From NCBI GenBank assembly GCA_012519655.1, contig JAAYPS010000097.1:1-46690 (forward strand): a stretch of 46,690 bases of DNA. The letters are read 5' to 3'. The notes beneath the pieces are model-generated. The model was given only the letters and a program-made list of their open reading frames with translations. It did no database searches and had not been told where the DNA came from. Both the position numbers and the translations under genes were made by a program. The stretch's first letter is position 1. Each line of letters begins with the position of its first letter. This DNA comes from Clostridiaceae bacterium. GTDB lineage: Bacteria; Bacillota; Clostridia; DSM-8532. This document shows, piece by piece, positions 27,851 through 36,800 of the stretch.

Positions 27851-30040
27851 ATGAATACGGTATATAATAATCTCATAGCAAAACTTAAATCAATAGGAAA
27901 AGACTATGATTGGGATCTTCTTGATAAAGCATTTAAGTTTGCGTGTGAAGCTCATGAAGGGCAAAAAAGAAGCTCAGGGGAACCTTTTGTAACACACCCT
28001 TTGCATGTAGCTTATATTCTTGCTGAAATGGAAATGGATACAACTACCATAGTAGCAGGTATGTTGCATGATACCGTTGAGGATACTTCATTTACATATG
28101 AAAAAACTGTAAAGCATTTTGGAGAGGAAATAGCAAATCTTGTAGATGGAGTTACGAAACTTGCCAAAATACCTTATACAAACAAACAAGAAATTCAAGC
28201 TGAAAACTTAAGAAAGATGTTCTTAGCTATGTCAAGAGACATACGTGTTATTATTATAAAGCTTGCAGACAGGCTTCATAATATGCGAACTCTTAATTTT
28301 AAAACAAAGGAAAAGCAGCTTGAAATCTCTCGCGAAACCCTGGATATTTATGCTCCATTGGCACACCGCTTAGGTATTTATAGAATTAAATGGGAGCTTG
28401 AAGATTTAAGCTTCAGATATTTACATGAAAAAGAGTATTATGATCTTGTAGAAAAAATATCTCAAAAACGAAGAGAACGCGAAGAATACATTTCTCAAAT
28501 CGTTGAAAATGTTTCAAAGAAATCGAAAGAACTAGATATAAATATCTTCATTGAAGGCCGTCCAAAGCATTTATACAGTATATATAGCAAGATGAAAAGA
28601 CAGAATAAGGAATTGGATCAAATATATGATTTATTTGCAATTCGTGTAATTGTGGATTCAGTAAAAGACTGTTATGCTGTTTTAGGGCTTGTACACGAGC
28701 TTTATAAACCCATGCCAGGGCGGTTTAAAGATTATATTTCCATGCCAAAACCAAATATGTATCAATCCCTCCATTCAACTCTTATAGGTAGTGAAGGTGT
28801 TCCCTTTGAAGTGCAAATACGCACTTGGGAGATGCATAGAGTATCTGAGGTGGGTATTGCTGCGCACTGGAAATATAAAGAAGGTGCCAAGCAAAATGAC
28901 GATCTTAGCGAGAAATTAGTATGGTTAAGACAGTTGCTGGATTGGCAGAAAGATACAACAGATCCAGATGAATTTTTGGAAAACCTAAAGATCGATCTTT
29001 TTACAGATGAGGTTTTTGTGTTTACTCCAAAAGGTGATGTAAAATCTCTTAAAGCAGGTTCAAGTCCTATTGATTTTGCTTATTCAATTCATAGTGATAT
29101 AGGCAATAAAATGATAGGTGCAAAGATAAATGGTAAATTGGAAAGCCTTGATTATGAACTGCAAAATGGTGATATTATTGAGATTGTCACTTCATCGGCC
29201 AGTAGAGGACCCAGTCGCGACTGGCTAAAAAGGGTAAAAACTTCTCAAGCAAGAAATAAAATCAATCAGTGGTTTAAAAAGGAAAAACGAGAAGAGAATA
29301 TCGAACGAGGAAAAGAGCTATTTGAAAAAGAGTTAAAAAAACATCGAATCAGCGCTCACCAAATTTTAAAACAAGAATTGATAGACTCAGCATTTAAAAA
29401 ATATAATTTTAATGGAATTGATGAAGTGTATGCTGCTATTGGTCTGGATGCCATTACAAGCAGAAAAGTAATAACACGACTAAAAGAAGAGTATCGCAAA
29501 ACCCTTCCAGTTGAAGAACAAAATATTATTAGTAATGAAAAGCAAAAAAGCAAAGAAAAACCTAAGAAGGATGGCTATAATATTGAAACTGGTGTAATCG
29601 TTAAGGGTATAGAAAATTGCCTTGTGCGACTTTCAAGATGCTGCAATCCAGTACCTGGTGATGATATTATAGGATATATTACCAGGGGTAGGGGTGTATC
29701 GGTTCATAGAAAAGATTGTGTAAATATTGTAAACACATTAAGTGGGGAAGATGAATCTGTCAGGCTAATAGAGGTAAGCTGGCATAACGCTAATGCAGTG
29801 TCCTATCAGGCTGAATTAATAGTAAAGGCACATGATAGAACTCATTTATTGATGGAAATAACTAATTTTATAGGCGATTTAGGAATTCCTTTAAAAGCTA
29901 TTAATGCAAGGACCACGAAGGACAATGTTGCTATAATGAACTTAACAGTGGAGATAACAGATACTGAGCAACTAGATAATATAATCAAAAAAATAAGAAG
30001 AGTTCCAGATGTATTTGAGATATCAAGAAGTAATCAGTAA
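27851..30040 (+). CDS. rel: Bifunctional (p)ppGpp synthetase/hydrolase
   Basis: The 729-residue long RSH protein has an HD hydrolase domain (THPLHVAYILAEME, with H49; MLHDTVEDT, HD at 73-74), a synthetase domain (RFKDYISMPKPNMYQSLHS near residue 300), a TGS domain (DEVFVFTPKGDVKSLKAGSS near 387-406), the conserved cysteine-containing helical/ZFD segment (LSRCCNPVPGDDIIGYIT) and a C-terminal ACT domain (about 655-729). It makes and degrades the stringent-response alarmone. HD residues look intact, so both activities are expected. The ribosome site is weak (GGTGG); translation may be coupled to recJ. Confidence 0.96.
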   Translation: MNTVYNNLIAKLKSIGKDYDWDLLDKAFKFACEAHEGQKRSSGEPFVTHPLHVAYILAEMEMDTTTIVAGMLHDTVEDTSFTYEKTVKHFGEEIANLVDGVTKLAKIPYTNKQEIQAENLRKMFLAMSRDIRVIIIKLADRLHNMRTLNFKTKEKQLEISRETLDIYAPLAHRLGIYRIKWELEDLSFRYLHEKEYYDLVEKISQKRREREEYISQIVENVSKKSKELDINIFIEGRPKHLYSIYSKMKRQNKELDQIYDLFAIRVIVDSVKDCYAVLGLVHELYKPMPGRFKDYISMPKPNMYQSLHSTLIGSEGVPFEVQIRTWEMHRVSEVGIAAHWKYKEGAKQNDDLSEKLVWLRQLLDWQKDTTDPDEFLENLKIDLFTDEVFVFTPKGDVKSLKAGSSPIDFAYSIHSDIGNKMIGAKINGKLESLDYELQNGDIIEIVTSSASRGPSRDWLKRVKTSQARNKINQWFKKEKREENIERGKELFEKELKKHRISAHQILKQELIDSAFKKYNFNGIDEVYAAIGLDAITSRKVITRLKEEYRKTLPVEEQNIISNEKQKSKEKPKKDGYNIETGVIVKGIENCLVRLSRCCNPVPGDDIIGYITRGRGVSVHRKDCVNIVNTLSGEDESVRLIEVSWHNANAVSYQAELIVKAHDRTHLLMEITNFIGDLGIPLKAINARTTKDNVAIMNLTVEITDTEQLDNIIKKIRRVPDVFEISRSNQ

Positions 30041-30082
30041 AATACTAAACATCGCAAAATGCGAAATAAATCGGAGGAAATT

Positions 30083-30559
30083 ATGCGAGCAGTAGTACAG
30101 AGGGTTAGCAGTTCAAAAGTTATTGTAGACAGCAAAACAACGGGAAGTATTGACAATGGTTTGATGGTTCTACTGGGTATAGGTCATGATGATACCCATC
30201 AAGATTTAATATATTTGGCTGATAAAATTGCAAATTTAAGAATTTTTGAAGATGAAAATGGGAAAATGAATTTATCTGTTCTTGATATTCATGGTGAGAT
30301 ATTGGTTGTATCTCAGTTTACATTATTTGCGAACTGTCTAAAAGGAAACAGACCCAGTTTTGTAGAAGCTGCACCACCTGAAATGGCTAATAAGCTATAT
30401 TGTGAGTTTGTGGAATACATTAGAGAAAAATACTCTATCAATGTGGGAACAGGAATATTTCAGGCTTCTATGCACCTCGAAATACATAATGAGGGACCTG
30501 TAACCATTTTTCTTGACAGTGCTATGAAAATAAAAAATCGTGGTGGTGAAGTGAAATGA
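30083..30559 (+). CDS. dtd: D-aminoacyl-tRNA deacylase
   Basis: The protein (158 residues) begins [13 protein letters not shown] and has the two active-site motifs of the family, [17 protein letters not shown] (corresponding to SQFTL) and the cross-subunit [11 protein letters not shown] (GPxT). It removes D-amino acids from tRNA. ATG 30083 follows TCGGAGGA; an upstream ATG at 30059 lies before that ribosome site. It sits between rel and an MBL hydrolase, with which it overlaps by four bases. Confidence 0.95.
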   Translation: MRAVVQRVSSSKVIVDSKTTGSIDNGLMVLLGIGHDDTHQDLIYLADKIANLRIFEDENGKMNLSVLDIHGEILVVSQFTLFANCLKGNRPSFVEAAPPEMANKLYCEFVEYIREKYSINVGTGIFQASMHLEIHNEGPVTIFLDSAMKIKNRGGEVK

Positions 30560-31179
30560 CAATAAAGTGTTTGTCAAGCGGTTTGTTACAATCCAATGTT
30601 TATGTTGTTTCTAAAGATGGCGAGGGAGTTGTCATTGATTGCGGGTGTCCGCCCGAGCTACTACTTGATTATGCTAAAGGGTATAATATAAATATTCGAC
30701 ATGTGATTTTAACTCATGGTCATTTTGATCACATTTATTATATTGATAAGTTTCGACAAATGGCTGATGTTCAAGTCCATATTCATCAAAATGATTCTGA
30801 ATGTTTATCAGATACTCAAAAAAACGGACTTGCACATTTTCCCGTCCAAGGCTTTTCTACTTTTTCTCCCGCTGACAATATTCTAACAGATGGGGATGAA
30901 ATTAATGTTTCAAACCTTACTTTTAAAATAATCCATACGCCAGGTCACACAAAAGGTGGTATTTGTATACTGGTGGAAGATGCTCTTTTTTCAGGTGATA
31001 CTTTGTTTAAATTATCTGTAGGAAGAACTGATTTTCCAGGTGGTTCACTCGACGAACTGATGATGTCAATCAAGGAAAAACTCTATTCTTTACCCAATGA
31101 TACTACTGTATATCCTGGCCATGGTGATATTACAACTATAGGCTTTGAAAAAACTCACAACCCCTTCTGTAGAGTATAA
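30556..31179 (+). CDS. MBL-fold metallo-hydrolase (glyoxalase II-like)
   Basis: The 207-residue protein carries the zinc motif THGHFDH (HxHxDH) near residue 54, followed by [11 protein letters not shown], a [15 protein letters not shown] metal ligand segment and VYPGHGD near the C-terminus. This matches the YcbL/GloB-like hydrolase group, which often hydrolyses thioesters; the substrate here is unknown. The ATGA overlap with dtd shows coupling. It closes the recJ-rel-dtd unit. Confidence 0.93.
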   Translation: MTIKCLSSGLLQSNVYVVSKDGEGVVIDCGCPPELLLDYAKGYNINIRHVILTHGHFDHIYYIDKFRQMADVQVHIHQNDSECLSDTQKNGLAHFPVQGFSTFSPADNILTDGDEINVSNLTFKIIHTPGHTKGGICILVEDALFSGDTLFKLSVGRTDFPGGSLDELMMSIKEKLYSLPNDTTVYPGHGDITTIGFEKTHNPFCRV

Positions 31180-31288
31180 GATAAATGAATTTGAAATGAC
31201 TGTGCAAATGAAGTATATCATCGATGGATTTTTATGTAATTTTAACACAGAGTCTTGTTATTTGGGACATAATATTTATTTTTTGGGG

Positions 31289-31317
31289 AACATAATATTT
31301 TACGTTCACATAAGATA
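31289..31317 (+). promoter_or_regulatory. Predicted SigK-type promoter
   Basis: AACA (31289-31292), 16 bp, CATAAGATA (31309-31317) matches the SigK pattern (AC, 16 bp, CATAnnnTA) exactly at the fixed positions. It lies 36 bp before the coat-like gene start. A second CATAATATT copy occurs just upstream. Confidence 0.5.
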
Positions 31318-31352
31318 ATATTGATAAACTCAATAACAAGGAGTGAACTTAT

Positions 31353-31784
31353 GTGAATGGATTTTTATGTAATCATATGAGTGAGTATTCATACGGAGCA
31401 GAATGTCCATACAGGCAATCATGCCCAGTAAGAGCCCAATGCCCTTATTGTCCACATCAACATGATGGAAATATGGATTATAGTATGAACATGTTACAGT
31501 ACCAACAATATAATTGCTATGGATACCCAAATTCAAATATGAGCCCCATGGAGTATGGTTATCAGAACAATTACCCCTATAATAATATTACAAATTTAAG
31601 TCCAATGGAGTACGATTACCAGAATATTTATCCCAACTCTGTACTTACAAATGTTGAACCAGATTATTATGATTACTACTATGATTATGGCGATAATCAA
31701 ATGTATAATAATCTTGGTTATATTTGTCCTAATGAAGCTATCAACAGTCCGTGGAGCAACAATCGTATGTATAACCCCAACTAA
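31353..31784 (+). CDS. Tyr/Asn-rich cysteine-containing protein, spore-coat-like
   Basis: The 143-residue product is unlike metabolic enzymes: Tyr, Asn, Pro, Met and Asp dominate. The N-terminal part has a cluster ECPYRQSCPVRAQCPYCPHQ with five cysteines in 'CP' units. Next are two imperfect repeats of about 20 residues beginning SPMEYGYQNNYP and SPMEYDYQNIYP, then a tyrosine/aspartate run. Such composition is typical of spore coat or crust proteins that crosslink through tyrosine or cysteine. The best start is GTG 31353 behind AAGGAG. An ATG two bases upstream is out of frame and stops at once. A predicted SigK-type promoter precedes it. The assignment is by composition and promoter only. 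Confidence 0.6.
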   Translation: MNGFLCNHMSEYSYGAECPYRQSCPVRAQCPYCPHQHDGNMDYSMNMLQYQQYNCYGYPNSNMSPMEYGYQNNYPYNNITNLSPMEYDYQNIYPNSVLTNVEPDYYDYYYDYGDNQMYNNLGYICPNEAINSPWSNNRMYNPN

Positions 31785-31817
31785 AGTGACTGTCTTTATA
31801 ATAAGTTGCCCAGCCAT

Positions 31818-31851
31818 TACGCACCTCATTGTTTCGAATATGAGGTGCGTA
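31818..31851. repeat. Perfect 12-bp inverted repeat
   Basis: TACGCACCTCAT (31818-31829) and ATGAGGTGCGTA (31840-31851) around a 10-nt loop, 34 bp after the coat-like gene. No T-run follows on either strand. It probably stabilises or ends the upstream mRNA, or is an operator for the GH2 gene. Confidence 0.6.
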
Positions 31852-31889
31852 GTTGCAATTAGCGATTCTTTGTAATTTCAACAAATAAT

Positions 31890-31918
31890 TTGAAATTTAT
31901 GTTACTATTGATTAAGAT
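31890..31918 (+). promoter_or_regulatory. Possible sigma-A promoter of the GH2 gene
   Basis: TTGAAA (31890-31895), 17 bp, TAAGAT (31913-31918), 47 bp before the ATG. The same two hexamers with the same spacing occur upstream of the AraC-GH43 gene. A competing TATAAT (31924-31929) has no good -35. Confidence 0.4.
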
Positions 31919-31964
31919 TATACTATAATTCAAAAATATTATTGTAAAGGGGAAGGTGGAAAAT

Positions 31965-33758
31965 ATGGAAAATAAAATCGACAACAAATCTACTGGGACT
32001 TTTTTAGATAATATTCACGATGAAGATTATGAAAGACCATATTTATCAAAGATGGTTACATCATCGGATATGATTTTTGACAACTATAGGGAAAAGGAAA
32101 GTCTGAATGGGTATTGGAATTTCCAAATTGATCAGTATGATACATGTATACGAGCAAAGTGGTATGAAGAAGAATATAAGCTCGAGTCGGGAATGTATCA
32201 ACCAGTTGACTATGATTTTGATAGTTGGGATACCATAAAAGTTCCTTCATGTTGGAACACTCAAAATGAGAGGTTTTATTATTACGAAGGACCAGCAGTT
32301 TATACCAGAACATTCCGCTATGAAAACAGAGGTGAAGAAAGAGTTTTCATTAAATTTGGTGCTGTAAATTATGAAGCTAAAGTATTTCTGAACAAAAAAT
32401 ACATAGGAATGCATAGAGGGGGTTCCACTCCATTTTTCATTGAAGTAACTGGATTGCTTGAAGAAAGCAATCGTATTATTGTAGTAGCAGATAACACCAG
32501 AAAAAAAGAAGCAGTACCGGCAAGAAATACCGACTGGTTTAATTATGGTGGAGTATATAGGGATGTTGAAATATTAAGGCTTCCAGAAACATTTATAAAG
32601 GATTTTCGTATTAGCCTTGTGCCAAACAGCAACTTTAAGAAGATTAGAGTTCAGTTGGAAGTTGATGGTCGCCAATTAAACGAAAAAGCAATAATTGAAA
32701 TACCTAAGTTGAACATAACTAAGGAAATTAATTGTGTGAACGGGAAGGCTGATTTTGAAATTAAAGCCGACCCCGAGTTGTGGAGTCCTGAAAAACCTCG
32801 GTTATATGATGTTAAAGTTAATTACCTATTTGATTCTATTCAAGATAAGGTTGGGTTTAGAGAAATTAAAGCCGATAAAACAGGTATTTATCTTAACGGA
32901 CAAAGGATTTTCCTTAAGGGTGTATGTACTCATGAAGAAAGCGTTCCAAACGGAAAAGCAATTACAGAAGAAGAAATAATGGAAAACTTTAATCTTGCAA
33001 AGCAAATGAATTGCAATTTCATGCGTTTAGCACATTATCCACATACAGAAAAAGCTGCAAGGATAGCTGATAAAGTTGGAATACTTTTATGGGAAGAGGT
33101 TCCTGTATATTGGGCAATAGATTTTAAGAACCATGATACATACAAAAATGCAGAAAACCAGCTAACCGAACTCATTCTACGGGATACTAACAGGGCAAGC
33201 GTTATTATTTGGTCGGTAGGGAATGAAAATGCTGACACCGATGATAGGTTAGAGTTTATGAGTTCATTAGCAAAAAAAGCTAAGGAAATCGATCCTTCCA
33301 GACTTGTATCGGCTGCCTGCCTTGTAGATACTGACAATCTGATGATTAAAGATAGGCTTACTGATTACCTTGATATTATCGGCCTTAATGAATACTACGG
33401 ATGGTATGCTCCTGATTTTAATGATTTAATAAAACTACTTGATAATAGCAATCCTCAAAAACCCGTTATCGTTACTGAATTTGGGGCTGATGCTCTTAAA
33501 GGTGCTCGCGGAACATTCGATGATTTAGGTACTGAGGACTGTCAGCTATATGTTTACAGAAAGCAAACTGAAACACTAGATAAAATACCATATATACAAG
33601 GTACAACACCATGGATTTTATATGATTTTAGATGTCCTCGTAGAACTAATCCACTTCAGTTGGAGTATAACAGAAAAGGCCTTCTATCCGAGGATAAGTC
33701 ATATATAAAGCCGGCTTATTATGTAATGAAAGAATTTTATGCTACAAAAAAATATTAG
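31965..33758 (+). CDS. Glycoside hydrolase family 2, probable beta-glucuronidase
   Basis: About 597 residues with the GH2 order: N-terminal jelly roll (GYWNFQIDQYD, KVPSCWNTQNERFYYYEGPAVY), an Ig-like domain and a TIM barrel. The acid/base glutamate is in IIWSVGNENAD and the nucleophile in VIVTEFGADALKGARG. Near the C-terminus, EYNRKGLL has the N-x-K arrangement that contacts the glucuronate carboxylate in beta-glucuronidases, and the size matches that group, so I favour beta-glucuronidase over beta-galactosidase. No signal peptide, so cytoplasmic. ATG 31965 has GGAAGGTGG upstream; GTG 31956 in the same frame would be too close to AAAGGGG. It is convergent with the AraC-GH43 gene. Confidence 0.85.
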   Translation: MENKIDNKSTGTFLDNIHDEDYERPYLSKMVTSSDMIFDNYREKESLNGYWNFQIDQYDTCIRAKWYEEEYKLESGMYQPVDYDFDSWDTIKVPSCWNTQNERFYYYEGPAVYTRTFRYENRGEERVFIKFGAVNYEAKVFLNKKYIGMHRGGSTPFFIEVTGLLEESNRIIVVADNTRKKEAVPARNTDWFNYGGVYRDVEILRLPETFIKDFRISLVPNSNFKKIRVQLEVDGRQLNEKAIIEIPKLNITKEINCVNGKADFEIKADPELWSPEKPRLYDVKVNYLFDSIQDKVGFREIKADKTGIYLNGQRIFLKGVCTHEESVPNGKAITEEEIMENFNLAKQMNCNFMRLAHYPHTEKAARIADKVGILLWEEVPVYWAIDFKNHDTYKNAENQLTELILRDTNRASVIIWSVGNENADTDDRLEFMSSLAKKAKEIDPSRLVSAACLVDTDNLMIKDRLTDYLDIIGLNEYYGWYAPDFNDLIKLLDNSNPQKPVIVTEFGADALKGARGTFDDLGTEDCQLYVYRKQTETLDKIPYIQGTTPWILYDFRCPRRTNPLQLEYNRKGLLSEDKSYIKPAYYVMKEFYATKKY

Positions 33759-33811
33759 ACATTGATAAATAAATTGATCATGCAAGGAAGATAGAAGAAT
33801 GTGGATTATAG

Positions 33812-36800
33812 TTAGCTAAACCACCAACAATCTAAGTTAAGTAGATTATGTTCACTATCGCCCTTAAAGATAAAGAAAACATTATGAACACCGGTAACTC
33901 GACTTAACTCAGATGAGAATATATCCCAATTATCATAGCTGCCGGTGGAGCCAACGCCTAATACGCATACTATCTTTCCTTGCGAACTATCCAGCCTTAT
34001 TTCTATTTCTCCGCCTGTTATAGAAGATGCCCGTACATGGAATTGAGTAGCTCCTTTTTCTCCAAAATCTACATTTGCCACCGCAATCCAATCGCCGTCG
34101 TGTATATCAGTAACACATAAGTTCGTACAGCCAGGTATAATGGCTGTGTTGACGCCAGCTTGCCAAGCGAAGGTTTCTGCTCCTGTTTGTTTATATGGAT
34201 CGAGCGTAACTGGCAGGGTAACACCATCCATATCAGGTTTTACAGGCTTTATACGTCCGTCAAATGTGATGTCAATCGCGTTGATATGTACAGAGCGATA
34301 ACCATTTACTTTTCTATGTGCCTTACTTAATGTTTGTGTATTATACGCAATATACCAATGTCCTTTGTAAGTGAAAATACAGTGATGGTTGTCACTACCT
34401 ACGCCGAAGATATTCGACGGGTTTTCTAATACTTTTCCCATATATGTAAATGGTCCCGTTGGAGATTCTCCTACCATGTACACAATATCTCCATAAGCTC
34501 GATTTGATATTCTATGTTCTTCCTTGGAGTTGGAGGAATATGAGTAATAATATCTCCCGTTAAATTTATGAATCCACGAGTGCCCTAAAAACGCTGGAAC
34601 ATCGATTGTTACGGGGGTGTCAACTGTACTGATCATATCATCACCAAGGTTAACAACATGAGCTGTGCACGGATACAAGGTAGCTTTCTGAGTTTGAGAG
34701 GGGAGAGCACTACCGAAATAAAGATAGCCAGTTTGGTCGTCATCCAATAATACTGCAGGGGCAAAACATCTAGCAGCATCCCCTTCACTAGATATATGAT
34801 GATAAATCAGTGGAGCACCAAGAGGGTCTGTCCATGGACCGATTGGAGTATCTGCAGTTAATACGCCTATACTCGAATTGCCATTTGAGAAGTATAAGAA
34901 GAATTTGTCTTTACCTTCGAAAGGCTTGCAAACAACGGCAGGGGACCAAGAATTCGACGCCCAGTTTGCCACACCATTTGGACCAGCTACATTTATCTCG
35001 CCATGATCTGTCCAGTTGATCATATCTGTGGATGAAATGACTGCAATTGTATGGATTTCTTTGTAGCTATTCATAACTAATCGTCCATGAGTATTGTATT
35101 GATATCTATCGGCGGTCATATATATATATAGCCGTCCGTCATATTCCAATGCACATGGATCTGCGCCATACTTGTGACTTATCAAGGGATTTGACATACC
35201 CGGAAGTTTTCCTTTTGCATTGGTTTGCACCGCTATTAACCGAATGGCTGTTTTTGCTTTATGTGTTCGATATAGAACCTTACCGCCGTTAACATGGATG
35301 TAGTCGATTGTGATGAACAATTCCGTGTTTTTTTGAATAAACCTATTTACTCTTAATCTGATTACCGCAAACACTTCGGATGAATTATGAGTAAAATTTA
35401 CTTGTTTTCCTGTTACAAATAATTGTAATCGATGATTGCTAAACTCATATGTAGTATCTCCAGTTATATTACTGTTTAAAAATGACACTCCATCCACGTC
35501 TAACTGCTCTGGGATGGTAAAAGAAATACTTATATCGTCATAGAAACCTTCTGGTAAAGGATCCATTCGAATAGGTAAGTCAAAAAATATGTTAGGGATG
35601 CCGGGCTTTTCTATTTGCTCATCAAGTGAAACATTCAGTATTGTAAAATCCACATGTTCAGAAAAGTCATCCGATATACGAAAATAGTCAAAATCTGCAT
35701 ATCCACCTACTATTTGTGTAGCGAAATAAAATAACGCAAAGCGATAGCCGGTAAAATGAGTCAGTTTGTATTGCATATGTAAAACATCACCTATTGGATG
35801 CCAATGGATTTCGTCCTTGCTATAGTAGAAGTGGGCTTGGTCGATTGCATTGGTAAAGTCAAAGTCGATACGTAAATATGCAATATCTCCATTTAAGAGA
35901 ACACTTTCTTTCTCATCAGGTCGACCACTTGATGCGTTTACCATTATGATGTATTTGCTTCCATTTACCATTTTCACACCCACAAACCCATAGATTTCCT
36001 GTAACGCGGCAATACCGGCGAAATCCCCATCTTTCATCCCGCGGGTGTCTATGGCAACCGTGCCAGCACATATTGGACCGAAGGTTCGTTGTGTTAGGGT
36101 ATTACGTGCATCAGTTAATTCGTTGCATAGATATCCGGATTTTAATCTCAGATACCCTGGTCGCTCAGTCAGTGACCATAAGTTGTGATCAGGATTATGG
36201 TTCCATTGCCATACAAGTGACAGTCTGGAATCATTGGGGTCATTTTCAAAGGCAGCTGTCTTAATTTTCCGTATTAAAGGCTTTTCGATCATGGATACGC
36301 TCTCCACGTAAAAATCCATCAGGTCATCACCTTTTTTAGGGTGTGGAACCCAAGGTGTTTCAACGAATATTGCAGTTGATGATAAATCTGAGTCCACAGG
36401 TAGTGTGTATGTACCACGTATGATACCCCATTCGCCTCTTTTCACTACTCCAGAAGCCATATTTCTAATGGTCTCCCAACTTTCACCCCGGAAAATACTG
36501 ATAAGAAATTGCTTCTTAGGTGGTCCTGTCATATACTTTATGCGTGCTGATACCTCATATACTCCTCCCGGAACGAGCTTGCCTGACAAATCTTGTTTCG
36601 GGCCAGCTCCAGTAGCTACCCGATCGGATACAAATAATACAGATTTACCCAGAGATTCATCATAAATCATGTTCAAGCTTGCAATATAGGTGTTCTCCCA
36701 ATGAGCTATCCCATTTTCGAAAGTATTGTTGACCAGTAATTCTTTATCGCACCTGTCACTATTTAGCACTGGAACATCATCTATATGACTGTATAAATAC

